DNA of 64,000 nt, taken from the NCBI GenBank assembly GCA_026214975.1, contig JAOBSW010001141.1, forward strand, positions 1 through 64,000, given 5' to 3'. Source of the stretch: Gentiana macrophylla. Lineage: Eukaryota; Streptophyta; Magnoliopsida; Gentianales; Gentianaceae. A program made the translations under genes and the position numbers. Below, one piece after another: positions 35,338 through 46,620 of this stretch. Each line of letters starts with the position of its first letter. The stretch's first letter is position 1. Under the pieces are notes generated by a model. That model had not been told where the DNA came from and ran no database searches. It saw nothing but the letters and a program-made list of their open reading frames with translations.

Positions 35338-37069
35338 ATTGGTCCCTTGGAAAGGCTAACACAAGTTTAGAGGGGGGCTGAATAAAATTGTCACCAAAAA
35401 CTTTCCCAAAACTGAAAGTACCCCGGGAACTGAGTTTCTACTAAACTCAGACTGAACTGACAAACTGTTGCTCAATTCAGTTTTGTTCTTATCCTTTAAT
35501 CTTGCATAGGAGTTAGCTAATTCAGTTTAGCTGATGCTAGAACTGAACTAACTTGCAGCGGATAAGATCAAGCCTTTCGTGCAATAGATGTGTCAATAAA
35601 GATCTAATCCTCCTATGTATCAGCTCTGTGCTGACTCAGTGTCTGATGTTTGCTGGGTGAGTGATAACATGACAATTCAATAATTAATGCAACCATAGCA
35701 CAAATATAAATGCGCAGAGTAAATTACCACAGAGTTTGTTTATGGAAGTTCCGGTTGGTGTAATCCCGTACGTCTCCCCTTCTCCTGTGGTGTAGGAGGT
35801 ATCACTAGAATCTTGAGATAACTGTTACAAAATCCTAGCCCAATAACAGTCCTTCACGACACTCTAGTTTCACTGTCTACGCATAATGAAGAAAGGTAAG
35901 ATTGCTCCCTTCACTCTGCACACTGATCCTTCGGAGGTGGAATGACTCTTTCACCAACTCACCACACAAACACAGTCCACAGACTGCACCAACAGCTGTG
36001 GCAATTAAGTTGCAACCATATGAGGAAAGGTGGAGTTGATCTCCTCAAACTATGCACAGCCAACCTTTTTTACACAAAGGTTAGGTTTAGAATTAATCAA
36101 GAGATTAATTCAGTGAGCTGTCTGCTTCTTCTGGATATGTGTTGTAGCTCCAATATGACTTCTTCCCCCTTAATGGGTTATTGAATATTTCTTCATAATC
36201 TTCAAGGCAATTTTGTTGGCTTCCCCTTTTTCTAGATATGAAATCTGATTTTCTAGATCTGGATCTGTAGATATATGCTTTTTAAACTAGTCCGAGATCC
36301 TTGTTTTTCAAGCACTTCCTTCTATGTATTTATAGGGATGGTGTAACGGTCAAGTAAATCTTATAGCCGTTACATCTGTCGTTTAGCCAACATTCATGTG
36401 TACGACCTTTTGTCATTTTGTTATTTCAAATTCAATAAGGCCTTAACTCAGTTTTCTACTCTTCTTCAAAACTGAGTACCTCGTATTCTTGACATCTGAC
36501 TTCAATTGACTAAGTCAGAGTACACCATTCAGTTTCTTCTTTTCCTGGTAACTGATAATCTTTGTCCTTAAGATTATTCAGCTTTACATGATTTATAGTT
36601 CAGTTTCAGGTCACCGTAGACTTGCCTGAATCCTGACTTATAGTCACGACTTAATCAGCTTCTAACTGAGTTTTCCACCTCAGTTCTTCGGTCTTCAATA
36701 ACTGAGCCTTTGTCCCTTAGTTCTTCAGTCTTCTAGATAAGGCAACTGAGTCTGTGTCCTTCAGCAAACTTATCTTCTTTAGTTTTCTCATAACAGAGTC
36801 TGATCCCTCAGTTCTCCATATTTATACTCAGTTTGCTTGATGTGGCTCAGATGTTCACCTAGTTCCTATCTATTACATTTCTTGTCTGAAACAACCTATA
36901 CAATGTTCAGACTCTAGATAGAACTTATACATTTTTCTCTAGACTATTTATTGCTTCTTCTTTCATTCTACACTATAACAGTTAGCTATGACTTCATCAT
37001 CAAGGGTTGTAAGTGATCTCACTAAGTATGTGACAAATCATCATCAAAACACAGATATTATTTCCTACA
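35338..37069 (-). repeat. Copia LTR, copy 1 (solo-like)
   Basis: Runs from 'attggtcccttgg' to '...tttcctaca', bracketed by CTTTAT (35332-35337 and 37070-37075). The unoccupied site is visible in the sister LTR near 50021. On the minus strand TATAAATA lies at about 36327-36334, with many ACTGAG/CTCAGT words just upstream (36440-36860). Athila-like LTR lies on both sides, as for a solo LTR. Confidence 0.88.
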
Positions 37070-37600
37070 CTTTATTTCATCAAACTATAAGGTAATGAAG
37101 ATTTAATTATGATATATGAAAAGAGCTTATACAATAATCTGTTAATGCGGCCTTATATAGATACAATAGCTGACTTATGACTCTCCAAAACCCTAACCGA
37201 CCTAGTAGAGGTGGCATAATCAATTTTATGTCCAACAAGTCCGTCGAACAAGTCCTCGGTTTACCGGCCCTAGCCCTCGGGCCGACTTTTCCTCTTTTTC
37301 TTCAGCAGATTCCTTCTTGGACTTCTATCACTTGGCCCAAAATTCTCCGTTTGGTCCAGATCCGTTCACTAATTCTCTAGATTCGGTACATCCTACAAAA
37401 CACATAAAACGAGACAAAACAGTACCAAATCTTTAGGAAAATAGCATAGATGTAGAATTACGATCCTGAAAACACACACATAGCATTTAACACATATTCC
37501 ACATAATAACAAGCCTATCTATCCTCTCTTGAGCAGATTCGGGGCAAATATAGGCATAATTAGTGGTACCATTTAGGGCTTTATCAACTACCCCCCACTT
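37070..37600 (-). repeat. Duplicated right part of the Athila-like 3' LTR
   Basis: Nearly identical to 43772-44302, including 14 bases past the LTR end (polypurine complement 'actaccccccactt', 37587-37600). The junction to a copia LTR truncated at an internal position is at 37600/37601. Confidence 0.92.
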
Positions 37601-38850
37601 AACTGTTACAAAATCCTAGCCTAATGACATTCCTTCACGACACCATAGTTTCACGGTCTACACATAATGAGGAAAGGTAAGATTGCTCCCTTCACTCTGC
37701 ACACTGATCCTTCGGAGGTGGCATGACTCCTTCACCAGCTTACCACACAAACACAGTCAGCATACTGCACCAACAACTGTGGCAATTGAGTTGCAACCAT
37801 ATGAGGAAAGGTGGAGTTGCTCTCCTCAAACTATGCACAGCCAACCCTTTTTACACAAAGGTTTGGTTTAGAATTAATCAAGAGATTAATTCAGTGAGCT
37901 GTCTGCTTCTTCTGGATATGTCGTTGTAGCTCCAATATGCCTTCTTCCCCCTTAATGGGTTACTGAATATTTCTTCATAATCTTCAAGGCAATTTCGTTG
38001 GCTTCCCCTTTTTCTAGATATGAAATCTAATTTTCTGGATCTGGATCTTTAGATATATGCTTTTTAAACTAGTCCGAGATCCTTGTTTTTCAAGCACTTC
38101 CTTCTATGTATTTATATGGATGATGTAACGATCAAGTAAATCTTATAGCCGTTACATCTGTCGTTTAGCCAACGTTCATGTGTACGACCTTTTTTCGATT
38201 TGTTATTTCAAATTCAATAAGGCCTTAACTCAGTTTTCTACTCTTCTTCAAAATTGAGTACCTCGTATTCTTGACATCTGACTTCAATTGACTAAGTCAG
38301 AGTACACCATTCAGTTTCTTCTTTTCCTGGTAACTGATAATCTTTGTCCTTAAGATTATTCAGCTTTACCTGATTCATACTTCAGTTTCAGGTCACCACA
38401 GACTTGCTTGAATCCTGACTTATAGTCACGACTTAATCAGCTTCTAACTGAGTTTGCCACCTCAGTTCTTCGGTCTTCAATAACTGAACCTGTATCCCTC
38501 AGTTCTTCAGTCTTCTAGATAAGGCAACTGAGTCTGTGTCCTCAGCAAACTTATCTTCTTTAGTTTACTCATAACTAAGACTGATCCCTCAGTTCTCCAT
38601 ATGTATACTCAGTTTGCTTGTTGTGACTCAGATGTTCGCCTAGTTCCTATCTATTACATTGCTTGTCTGAAACAACCTATACAAGGTTCAGACTATCGAT
38701 AGAACTTATACATTTTTCTCTAGACAATTTCTTGCTTCTTCTTTCATTATGCACTATAACAGTTATCTATGACTTCATCATCATCGGTTGTAAGTGATCT
38801 CACTAAATACGTGACAAATCATCATCAAAAAACAGATATTATTTCCAACA
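37601..38850 (-). repeat. Copia LTR, copy 2 (3' LTR, truncated)
   Basis: Starts abruptly at 'aactgttacaaaatcctag', equal to about 42530 in copy 3, and ends '...tttccaaca' at 38850. It borders a polypurine tract (minus AAAAAGGGGGGAAAT, 38851-38865), so it is the genuine 3' LTR of the copia element. Confidence 0.9.
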
Positions 38851-38989
38851 ATTTCCCCCCTTTTTGATGATGTATCATAACCCTCCCTAAAAGAAATAAT
38901 ATGAGAATAATGCAAGAAATCATAACAAACTAAAATAACAACTTAAAAGAGTTGTGTTCATTACAAAACAAACTTAATAACTGGATTGA

Positions 38990-39628
38990 TTACAATTTTT
39001 CTTTTTCCAAAAACAACATCTTTTCACCAAGGAAAATACTTCTTTTTGTTTCTAGAAGCCTTCTTGTCTTCCCTTCTTCTCTTGATTCATTAACTCTAGG
39101 CTTGATATCCAGGTATTCATTGATCAACCGATTTGCTTCTTCGTTTTCTTGGTTCTTAAGTTTTATCAGAATCTTTTTAATCTCCCCATCCATTATCTTC
39201 TCTTCTTCTTTTGATATAAGACCAAGTTCATTTTCTTTAGTCTTCAGGATATTTTCCCCCTCAGTTTTTGTCTTTTTATCTTTATCTGTCTTTAAATTTT
39301 CTTTCAATTTAGCACAAATTGCAATCTTCTTTCTGATGTTCAACACAGCTTTAACTGAGGCTTCTTCATCTTCCTCAGTTCTTGTTTCTTTAAAAGTCTC
39401 TTCTACAATCAACTCCTCGATCAATTTATCAGTTGCCTCTCCATTTTGTTGAATAGCAAGTAGATCAGCATCTACTTGTCTGTCTTGTTCTTTAATCAAC
39501 AATTTAGCATAGATTTCTTTAGCTGACTTCGTCTTTGTCAGTTTAGCCTTATCTTCAGCTTTGTCAGCATTTTCTGCTTTATCAGCATCACCTTTAGTTT
39601 TATCTTCCCCCTTGTTTAAGATAAGCAA
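38990..39628 (-). CDS. Lys/Glu-rich ORF of the copia LARD
   Basis: A 212-codon uninterrupted minus-strand ORF, rich in Lys, Glu, Asp and Ala with 'KAENADKAEDKAKL'-type heptad-like stretches, so a long coiled coil is likely. It lacks transmembrane or catalytic motifs. It lies between the 270-codon ORF and the 3' LTR, where Sireviruses of the SIRE/Maximus type can carry an extra envelope-like ORF; I see no further similarity to that. Function unknown. Confidence 0.5.
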   Translation of the reverse strand: MLILNKGEDKTKGDADKAENADKAEDKAKLTKTKSAKEIYAKLLIKEQDRQVDADLLAIQQNGEATDKLIEELIVEETFKETRTEEDEEASVKAVLNIRKKIAICAKLKENLKTDKDKKTKTEGENILKTKENELGLISKEEEKIMDGEIKKILIKLKNQENEEANRLINEYLDIKPRVNESREEGKTRRLLETKRSIFLGEKMLFLEKEKL

Positions 39629-40076
39629 AAGCTTTCTTCAAATAATTTGTGCAAGGTGATGATGTTGGAGTATTTATTCAGACCTGAGTAATGTGTTGGA
39701 GCTTCTGTTGTAGAGTCTACATCAGGCTTTCGATGATCACTTTTAATCCTTCCAATTTCTCCTCAGTTTCAGTTACTTGGCGCTGAGACCTTTCAGTTGC
39801 ATCATGGGGAATGTCCTTCAATATCGATTTTCTTGTAGACGCATTTTGAACTTGATATTAGGAACTGGGTTCATGATAATGAGAGTCATGACTTAATAGT
39901 TCTTTCTCACACTCAGTCGCGCAAAATTCAGCATCTTCCAAGACTTCTCTTTGCTCCTTAGTATATCCTTCGTGCATTTCAGTTGGAAGTTCACTTTCTT
40001 CAGTTTCAGCTTCAATTAGAATAGTGTCTTCTGTTTAAGTTTTCCTTGCAAGATATTTGTTCCACATCCTCCTTCG

Positions 40077-40896
40077 TCACATTAATGTTCTTTCATCCAG
40101 ATTTATAGTTCCACTTGAGCTAGAGTTTGAAGTTTCTCGAATGTCTTCCTCATCGACTTTCCTTTTCTTCGCTCCACTAGACACTGATTTCTGTTTTACT
40201 TCTGTTTCTGTGGATTTTGAGATGGAGAAATAGTCTGGTATACTTTGAACCAGATATGTAAATCCCTTTTTTAACAAGAACTTTTCTCGAACAGCCTTTC
40301 TTCCTTGAGCTTTCACTTTTTCATCCAAAATTTGCTTGATCAATTGCTTGAGAACAAACTTGTTCCAATCCAGATTTTTCTCAAACCAAACAGCATAGAT
40401 TAGTTTCATCTTTTCTGTTGAAAGAGTGTAGAGATTCCAAGTGTGACCAATAATGTTTTTGGTCAGAAGAATCGTCAAAAATGCGAACTCTTGTTTTTGT
40501 TGATAAATGGATCCAATGAAAATTTTCTCATCTTTGTTGAGTGCTGTGACATTCCAAAGTCTGCCTTTTTCTCCATTTCCAAAAGTGAGAGATGAAGATC
40601 CTCGAAATATGTCCAAACCAAAGATTAGGGAAAGCAGATGTTCATTAACAGTAATGCTTTTATCTTGAACTGCTGTCCTGAAACTCTTTCCATCATCAGC
40701 GATTATGGCGTTTCTGGAAAAATATTTGATGTCTTCTGGGTACAGAGTATTGACCTTCGTATCAATCAGATTTTCAAGTCCTCAAATCTTTTTGATTTTG
40801 TCAGCAATTTGAGTTGATAGGATGGAGTTTGAAATTTTTTGACTGAAGTCGTCCAGACTTATGGTGATTCCTTCATCAATGTTATATCGCTCCATG
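40077..40896 (-). pseudogene. 270-codon ORF of the copia LARD, one stop
   Basis: Minus-strand frame from ATG at about 40896 ('MERYNIDEGITISLDDF') to 40077. It has a single in-frame TGA near 40785, and the 179-codon part downstream (40616-40077) is open. The middle reads 'LTKNIIGHTWNLYTLSTEKM', loosely recalling the conserved '...LLPTxH...RAELI' core of plant transposon ORFs (compare 46037-46459). The C-terminus is basic then Ser-rich ('GAKKRKVDEED'), a possible nuclear localisation signal. Not otherwise recognised. Confidence 0.5.
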
Positions 40897-41725
40897 GATT
40901 TTTAAATTGAGAGTTCTTGAGGGGAACTTTGAATGTTTTGAAATTGATTGAGCAAGATTTAGTCAAGTATGCGTTTCTGAGTCTTTCAATTACTCAATCG
41001 TTTTAAAAGAGAGTCGTGTCACAATCAATAAGATTTGTAGGGATGGACATCTACTTCTTCTCCTTTATTGACACGTGGCTTCAAGTGATTTTTCTTGTCA
41101 GCCCAAGTGACAGATAGTAGCTGGAAAGTTTTCTGCTTTTGACCAATTTTCCCTTCATCAGCTTTTGTGTGGAAGTCAGTTTTTCTATGGATTTTGCAAT
41201 AAAAACTGACCTTACCTGCAAAACAGATTTAATTTTTCTTCGGTACCCATATCTTCTTGGGTCTGGATGGATTAGTTACTGAAGTACAGACTTCAGTTTC
41301 TTTGATGAGAGAATTAATCTTTCTCATCTCTTTTCTAGATAGGCCATTACGCTCAACCTTAGTTGATTTCACAAGGATTCTTTTAGATTTATCATCTTTT
41401 TTTCTCTATGCAATCCACTAGGTCTTCCAGTATCTTGATGTCTAGATCTTATACTCTTTGAAATCTCAAGACTGAGTAGGGGTGAGGAATTATCATTGCT
41501 TTTGTCAAATTTACTAGATATTAAACCTTTCAGCTAGATTTGACATTTCAGTTTCAAGAAACTCATTCCACTCTATTGCTTTGCCAAGTTCTATATCTTT
41601 TAGTTTCAATTCAAGAGGGAGTTTTTCCACCAAATTGACAAGCTCAGAGTTTCATTGACTAAGTTCAGCGGATGATAACTGAGTTGAAGAATGTACCTTT
41701 CCACCAACAACTTTCTTTCCTCTTC

Positions 41726-41938
41726 TTATGAGAAATTACTTAGTGATGGAACTTCTCTGGATTTGTCATCATATACATTGACATTGCTATCCACATCATC
41801 ACTGAGTTGAAGTTCTGGATTTGTATGTGAATTTGTAGCACTAAACCTCTCAAAAACTTGATCCGGAAAATTAGATACATTTTGCAAACAGTTAGCCAGG
41901 GGGTGAGTAAGCCAACTTCTAATTCTAGATGTATCCAT
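41726..41938 (-). other. Short ORF near the LARD primer-binding site
   Basis: 70 codons starting 'MDTSRIRSWLTHPLANCLQN' about 100 bases inside the 5' LTR, the usual place for a first ORF start. Hydrophilic, without a recognised domain. It may be the decayed N-terminus of a longer protein. 40900-41720 between it and the next ORF holds no open frame of note. Confidence 0.35.
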
Positions 41939-42046
41939 AAAAATCTAACTAAGTGCTTTTACAACTGATACAATGAGGGTTATTCAACAACTGGTTTGTA
42001 AGATCTTTGGATAAATTCCAAATGGAAGAACTGCTCTGCTTCCAAT

Positions 42047-43771
42047 TGTTGGTCCCTTGGAAAGGCTAACACAAGTTTAGAGGGGGGGTGAATAAACTTG
42101 TCACCAAAAACTTTCCCAAAACTGAAAGTACCCCGGGAACTGAGTTTCTACTAAACTCAAACTGAACTGACAAACTGATGCTCAATTCAGTTTTGTTCCT
42201 ATCCTTTAATCTTGCATAGGAGTTAGCTAATTAAGTTTAGCTAATGCTAGAACTAAACTAACTTGCAGCGGATAAGATCAAGCCTTGCGTGCAATAGACA
42301 TGTCAATAAAGATCTAATCCACCTATGTATCAGTTCTGTGCTGACTCGGTGTCTGATGTTTGCTGAGTGAGTGATAACATGACAATTCAATAATTAATGC
42401 AACTACAGCACAAATATAAATGCGTAAAGTAAATTAACACAGAGTTTGTTTATGGAAGTTCCGGGTGGTGTAATCCCGTATGTCTCCCCTTCTCCTGTGG
42501 TGTAGGAGGTATCACTAGAATCTTGAGATAACTGTTACAAAATCCTAGCCCAATAACAGTCCTTCACGACACTCTAGTTTCACTGTCAACACATAATAAA
42601 GAAAGGTAAGATTGCTCCCTTCACTCTGCACACTGATCCTTCGGAGGTGGAATGACTCTTTCACCAACTCACCACAAAAATACAGTCCACAGACTGCACC
42701 AACAGCTGTGGCAATTAAGTTGCAACCATATGAGGAAAGGTGGAGTTGCTATCCTCAAACTATGCACAGCCAACCCTTTTTACACAAAGGTTAGGTTTAG
42801 AATTAATCAAGAGATTAATTCAGTGAGCTGTCTACTTCTTCTGGATATGTGTTGTAGCTCCAATATGCCTTCTTCCCCCTTAATGGGTTATTGAATATTT
42901 CTTCATAATCTTCAAGGCAATTTTGTTGGCTTCCCCTTTTTCTAGATATGAAATCTGATTTTCTAGATCTGGATCTTTAGATATATGCTTTTTAAACTAG
43001 TCCGAGATCCTTGTTTTTCAAGCACTTCCTTCTATGTATTTATAGGGATGATGTAACGGTCAAGTAAATCTTATAGCCGTTACATCTGTCGTTTAGCCAA
43101 CGTTCATGTGTGTACGACCTTTTGTCATTTTGTTATTTCAAATTCAATAAGGCCTTAACTCGCTTTTTACTCTTCTTTGGCTCGAGTACCTCGTATTCTT
43201 GACATCGACTTCAATTGACTAAGTCGAGTACACCATTCGATTTCTTCTTTTCACAGTAGCGATAATCTTTGTCCTTAAGATTATTGACTTTACATGATTT
43301 ATAGTTCGGGCCAGTCACCGTAGACTTGTTGAATCTTGACTTATAGTCACGACTTAATCGACTTCTAATCGAGTTTTCCACCTCGATTCTTCGGTCTTCA
43401 ATAATCGAGCCTTTGTCCCTTAGTTCTTGATCTTCTAGATAAGGCAATCGAGTCGTGTCCTTCAAAGAAACTTATCTTCTTTAGTTTTCTCATAACAGAG
43501 TCTGATCCCTCAGTTCTCCATATTTATACTCAGTTTGCTTGATGTGGCTCAGATGTTCACCTAGTTCCTATCTATTACATTTCTTGTCTGAAACAACCTA
43601 TACAATGTTCAGACTCTAGATAGAACTTATACATTTTTCTCTAGACTATTTATTGCTTCTTCTTTCATTCTGCACTATAACAGTTAGCTATGACTTCGTC
43701 ATCAAGGGTTGTAAGTGATCTCACTAAGTATGTGACAAATCATCATCAAAACACAGATATTATTTCCTACA
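42047..43771 (-). repeat. Copia LTR, copy 3 (5' LTR)
   Basis: 1,725 bp from TGTTGGTCCC to ...CCTACA, followed by CTTTAT and the Athila-like LTR. It is near-identical to copy 1 except for a block at 43158-43470 in which almost every CAG/CTG is rewritten (see findings). Confidence 0.92.
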
Positions 43772-44288
43772 CTTTATTTCATCAAACTATAAGGTAATGA
43801 AGATTTAATTATGATATATGAAAAGAGCTTATACAATAATCTGTTAATGCGGCCTTATATAGATACAATAGCTGACTTATGACTCTCCAAAACCCTAACC
43901 GACCTAGTAGAGGTGGCATAATCAATTTTGTGTCCAACAAGTCCGTCGAACAAGTCCTCGGTTTACCGGCCCTAGCCCTCGGGCCGACTTTTCCTCTTTT
44001 TCTTCAGCAGATTCCTTCTTGGACTTCTATCACTTGGCCCAAAATTCTCCGTTTGGTCCAGATCCGTTCACTAATTCTCTAGATTCGGTACATCCTACAA
44101 AACACATAAAACGAGACAAAACAGTACCAAATCTTTAGGAAAATAGCATAGATGTAGAATTACGATCCTGAAAACACACACATAGCATTTAACACATATT
44201 CCACATAATAACAAGCCTATCTATCCTCTCTTGAGCAGATTCGGGGCAAATATAGGCATAATTAGTGGTACCATTTAGGGCGTTATCA
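43772..44288 (-). repeat. Right part of the Athila-like 3' LTR
   Basis: Ends ...GGCGTTATCA at 44288, followed by the complement of the polypurine tract. Matches 50022-50533. A minus-strand TATA (CTATATAAGG) lies near 43855, with 'cctcggtttaccggccctag' just upstream in the transcription direction (about 43957-43976). Confidence 0.9.
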
Positions 44289-44302
44289 ACTACCCCCCAC
44301 TT

Positions 44303-45654
44303 AGCTTTTGATCATCCCGAGCAAAGAAAGCGAAAAGGATAGTGCCTTACATGGCTAGGGTGAAAGATCATGCCGCTCATATCCATAAGTTACACATTAG
44401 ATAATATTCATGCTATGAACCAATGTGTGTGTGCAATGACTCTCAATCATCAGTTATGCATACAGAATCACATTATATCAACCAATATTTTGGTCAAAAC
44501 ACATATCATACATCACTTCATAAGCTCACCATTAATCCTTACCTACCAATGCATCAAAGTGTCGTGTGATAAATCTTTTGTGATAGTGTACTTAAGAAAA
44601 GAATGAATTAATGGAGACCCCACAATCATTACTTACCATTGTGCATACTCACTCCTCTTGCTTTCAGACTTAGGAAAGGAACCTGGAACCTTACTTGGGC
44701 CGGACAGACTCGGGGACCGAGTATCACTCTTAGGTCCTCGTTTGTTTCTTTTTATGCGAGGGTCGTACCTTTTTTACACGAGCTCGCTTCCCTCACTGCC
44801 TTTATTGAATAGATTTTTTTGCAGAATTTTTTTCTTTTTTGTTCTTTTTGCATTGCAGATTTCTCACTTTTTTCGCTCCCACTCACAAGTCTGTTTGTCC
44901 CGGTGTACCTTGCTTGGCAAACAAGTTGCTACCCTCCTCTTACAACAAGAGGTTAAAGTATATCCATCGACCAATATCGATTCCCGGTCTAGGATAACTC
45001 TTCATCTAAGCTAAATACTTCTCACTCAGACTGCGTGCTCAAAAATTGAATGCAAATGAAAAAATAACAATTAAAAAGTCACTACTTCATTCAGTCATAA
45101 CACATGCTCATTCGTCCATACTAAATTGAATATCGCGTCATCTACACACTGAAGAATCGATTCATACATGCTTAAAAAGTGTGGTTCATAACAGAATCTA
45201 TGAATAATGTGTCACTACTTCAAAAGTGGACATGATTCTCACCTAACTTTGGGAAACAAAGATAGTATTAATTAGCTCAAGTTTCCTGCTTAGAATAATT
45301 CAAAATTCTATGGGGTGAAAAGTGTATCAAGAGAATCAAGATAATCTCGTAATTCACGGAATATAATGCTAAGAAGATAAGTGACGTCCCGTACCCCCAC
45401 TTAATCAAAACAATCTCCCCAATGTGTAAGATGAAAAATATAAAACGAAAGGAACATAGCTTCATTAAGGGTGAAACCAAAGAAGAAATGTATCGTCGTA
45501 TAAATCAACAGGCTCATGTAAGTAATCCATGAAGAATCTGTTCTATGTAGATCAAACAAACCAAGAAGAATAGTGGTGACAAGAAACCGTATATTAAAAT
45601 TGCGGCAGTAAAAGAGAAATAAATAACTCCAAATAATTTAAGCCGACAACATCA
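44303..45654 (-). other. 3' untranslated interior of the Athila-like element
   Basis: Between the transposon-protein ORF and the polypurine tract I find no coding sequence. Short ORFs here are background length. It is AT-rich without internal repeats. Confidence 0.5.
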
Positions 45655-46620
45655 TTATATTAATAAAAATTCTGCTACATCAACTAGATAGGAAATAATA
45701 ATAAGAAAATGGAAAAGAACAACAATGAAAACAAAGAAAAAACTAAGCTTCATCATAATAATCCTCCAGTCATCTCTAGGCTCAAAACCGGGAGGTGGTG
45801 AAGAACTTGAGGCAGCAGCGGTAGAAGATGATGCTCTATGACGAGGGGCAGTCCTAGGTAGTGGGGTTGCAGGAGGAACTCCTAGAAAGTCTATGATCAT
45901 GTCCATCTTGCGATGTAGACTCGCAATTTCTTGCGAGTGCTCCTCTAGCAAGGCTCTCTGAGTCCGAGGTGCTCCGAGGACCGGAGTACGCTCTCTCTGC
46001 TCCCCACCCAACCTGTCCTTACCGTATTGAAATGGACTATGAACTAATCATTAGCTCAGGGTCTTCCCACTCATCACTAACCATAACTTTGACCTCGTTC
46101 TCCAAAGCGAACCTGTCAATCATCGGTCCATACGGAAACTGCTCGTGCTCAGATATGGTGGCAAGCTCGTGAATACGGCTATGCATCAGGAGACCGATGT
46201 TGACTGGAGGTCCCTGCTCTAGGTAGAAAATCAACTCCGCCCTCTTCGGTGGGACAGACACCGTGTGCTTGGTCGGTAGAAGTCGAGCACAAACAAATAT
46301 ATTAACCACCTTCCTATCCCAGGATAGCTCATTTTCTAGGAAGATGGTGGGGGTTCCCATAGGATTGCGCTTCCATTGCACCCCAAAGTAATCAGCAATC
46401 ATATCAATCCTCTCGATATCTTCAATATTGCTCGAGGATGGGTACTCTTCTGGGCTCACCGGTGGATTGCGAACCCCATATACTCATTGATCCGCTCGAT
46501 CGAAAAGTCAACGTTAACACCACGGACCATTGCAAAAGTAGCTCCTGGGTTATGCAAAACATAAGCATAAAAACCCCTTACCACCGTGGCTTTGAACTAT
46601 GTCGGTGCCTCAGCCATATC
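45655..46620 (-). pseudogene. Plant transposon protein (Athila ORF-like)
   Basis: The minus strand encodes the 'putative plant transposon protein' domain found in Athila-type and LARD elements. An N-terminal part near 46500-46600 ('HNPGATFAMV', 'NVDFSIERINEYMGF') is frame-shifted from the core at 46037-46459: 'WKRNPMGTPTIF', 'FVCARLLPTKHTVSV', 'PKRAELIFYLEQGPPVNIG'. A second frame (45655-46011) adds 'QRALLEEHSQEIASLHRKMD', a short coiled coil, and a Ser/Pro/Ala-rich tail. Its role is unknown. A Pro/Ser-rich 120-codon ORF (46994-47356) upstream may belong to its leader or be chance. Confidence 0.75.

Larger units (their letters stand above)
38851..42046 (-). mobile_element. Interior of a copia-type LARD (no pol)
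   Basis: This 3.2-kb interior is bounded by the polypurine tract (38851) and, next to copy 3, a TTGGAAGCAGAGC primer-binding-like site (about 42033-42045), a diverged TGGTATCAGAGC. TGTTGG...CCAACA ends and the 'catcatcaaaaaggggg' tract suggest a Sirevirus-related family. I find no gag, protease, integrase, RT or RNase H. Three minus-strand ORFs are present instead. Confidence 0.75.

Noticed and set aside
38952..39452. Long plus-strand ORF (166 codons) opposite the Lys/Glu-rich ORF
   Set aside because: It is the Ser/Phe-rich mirror of an AAG/GAA-rich antisense ORF. The minus strand matches the element's orientation and is longer.
37177..44082. Two copies of a 67-codon ORF (37177 and 43879) as a duplicated gene
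   Set aside because: They are the same stretch of Athila-like LTR duplicated with the copia LTR; no conserved domain.
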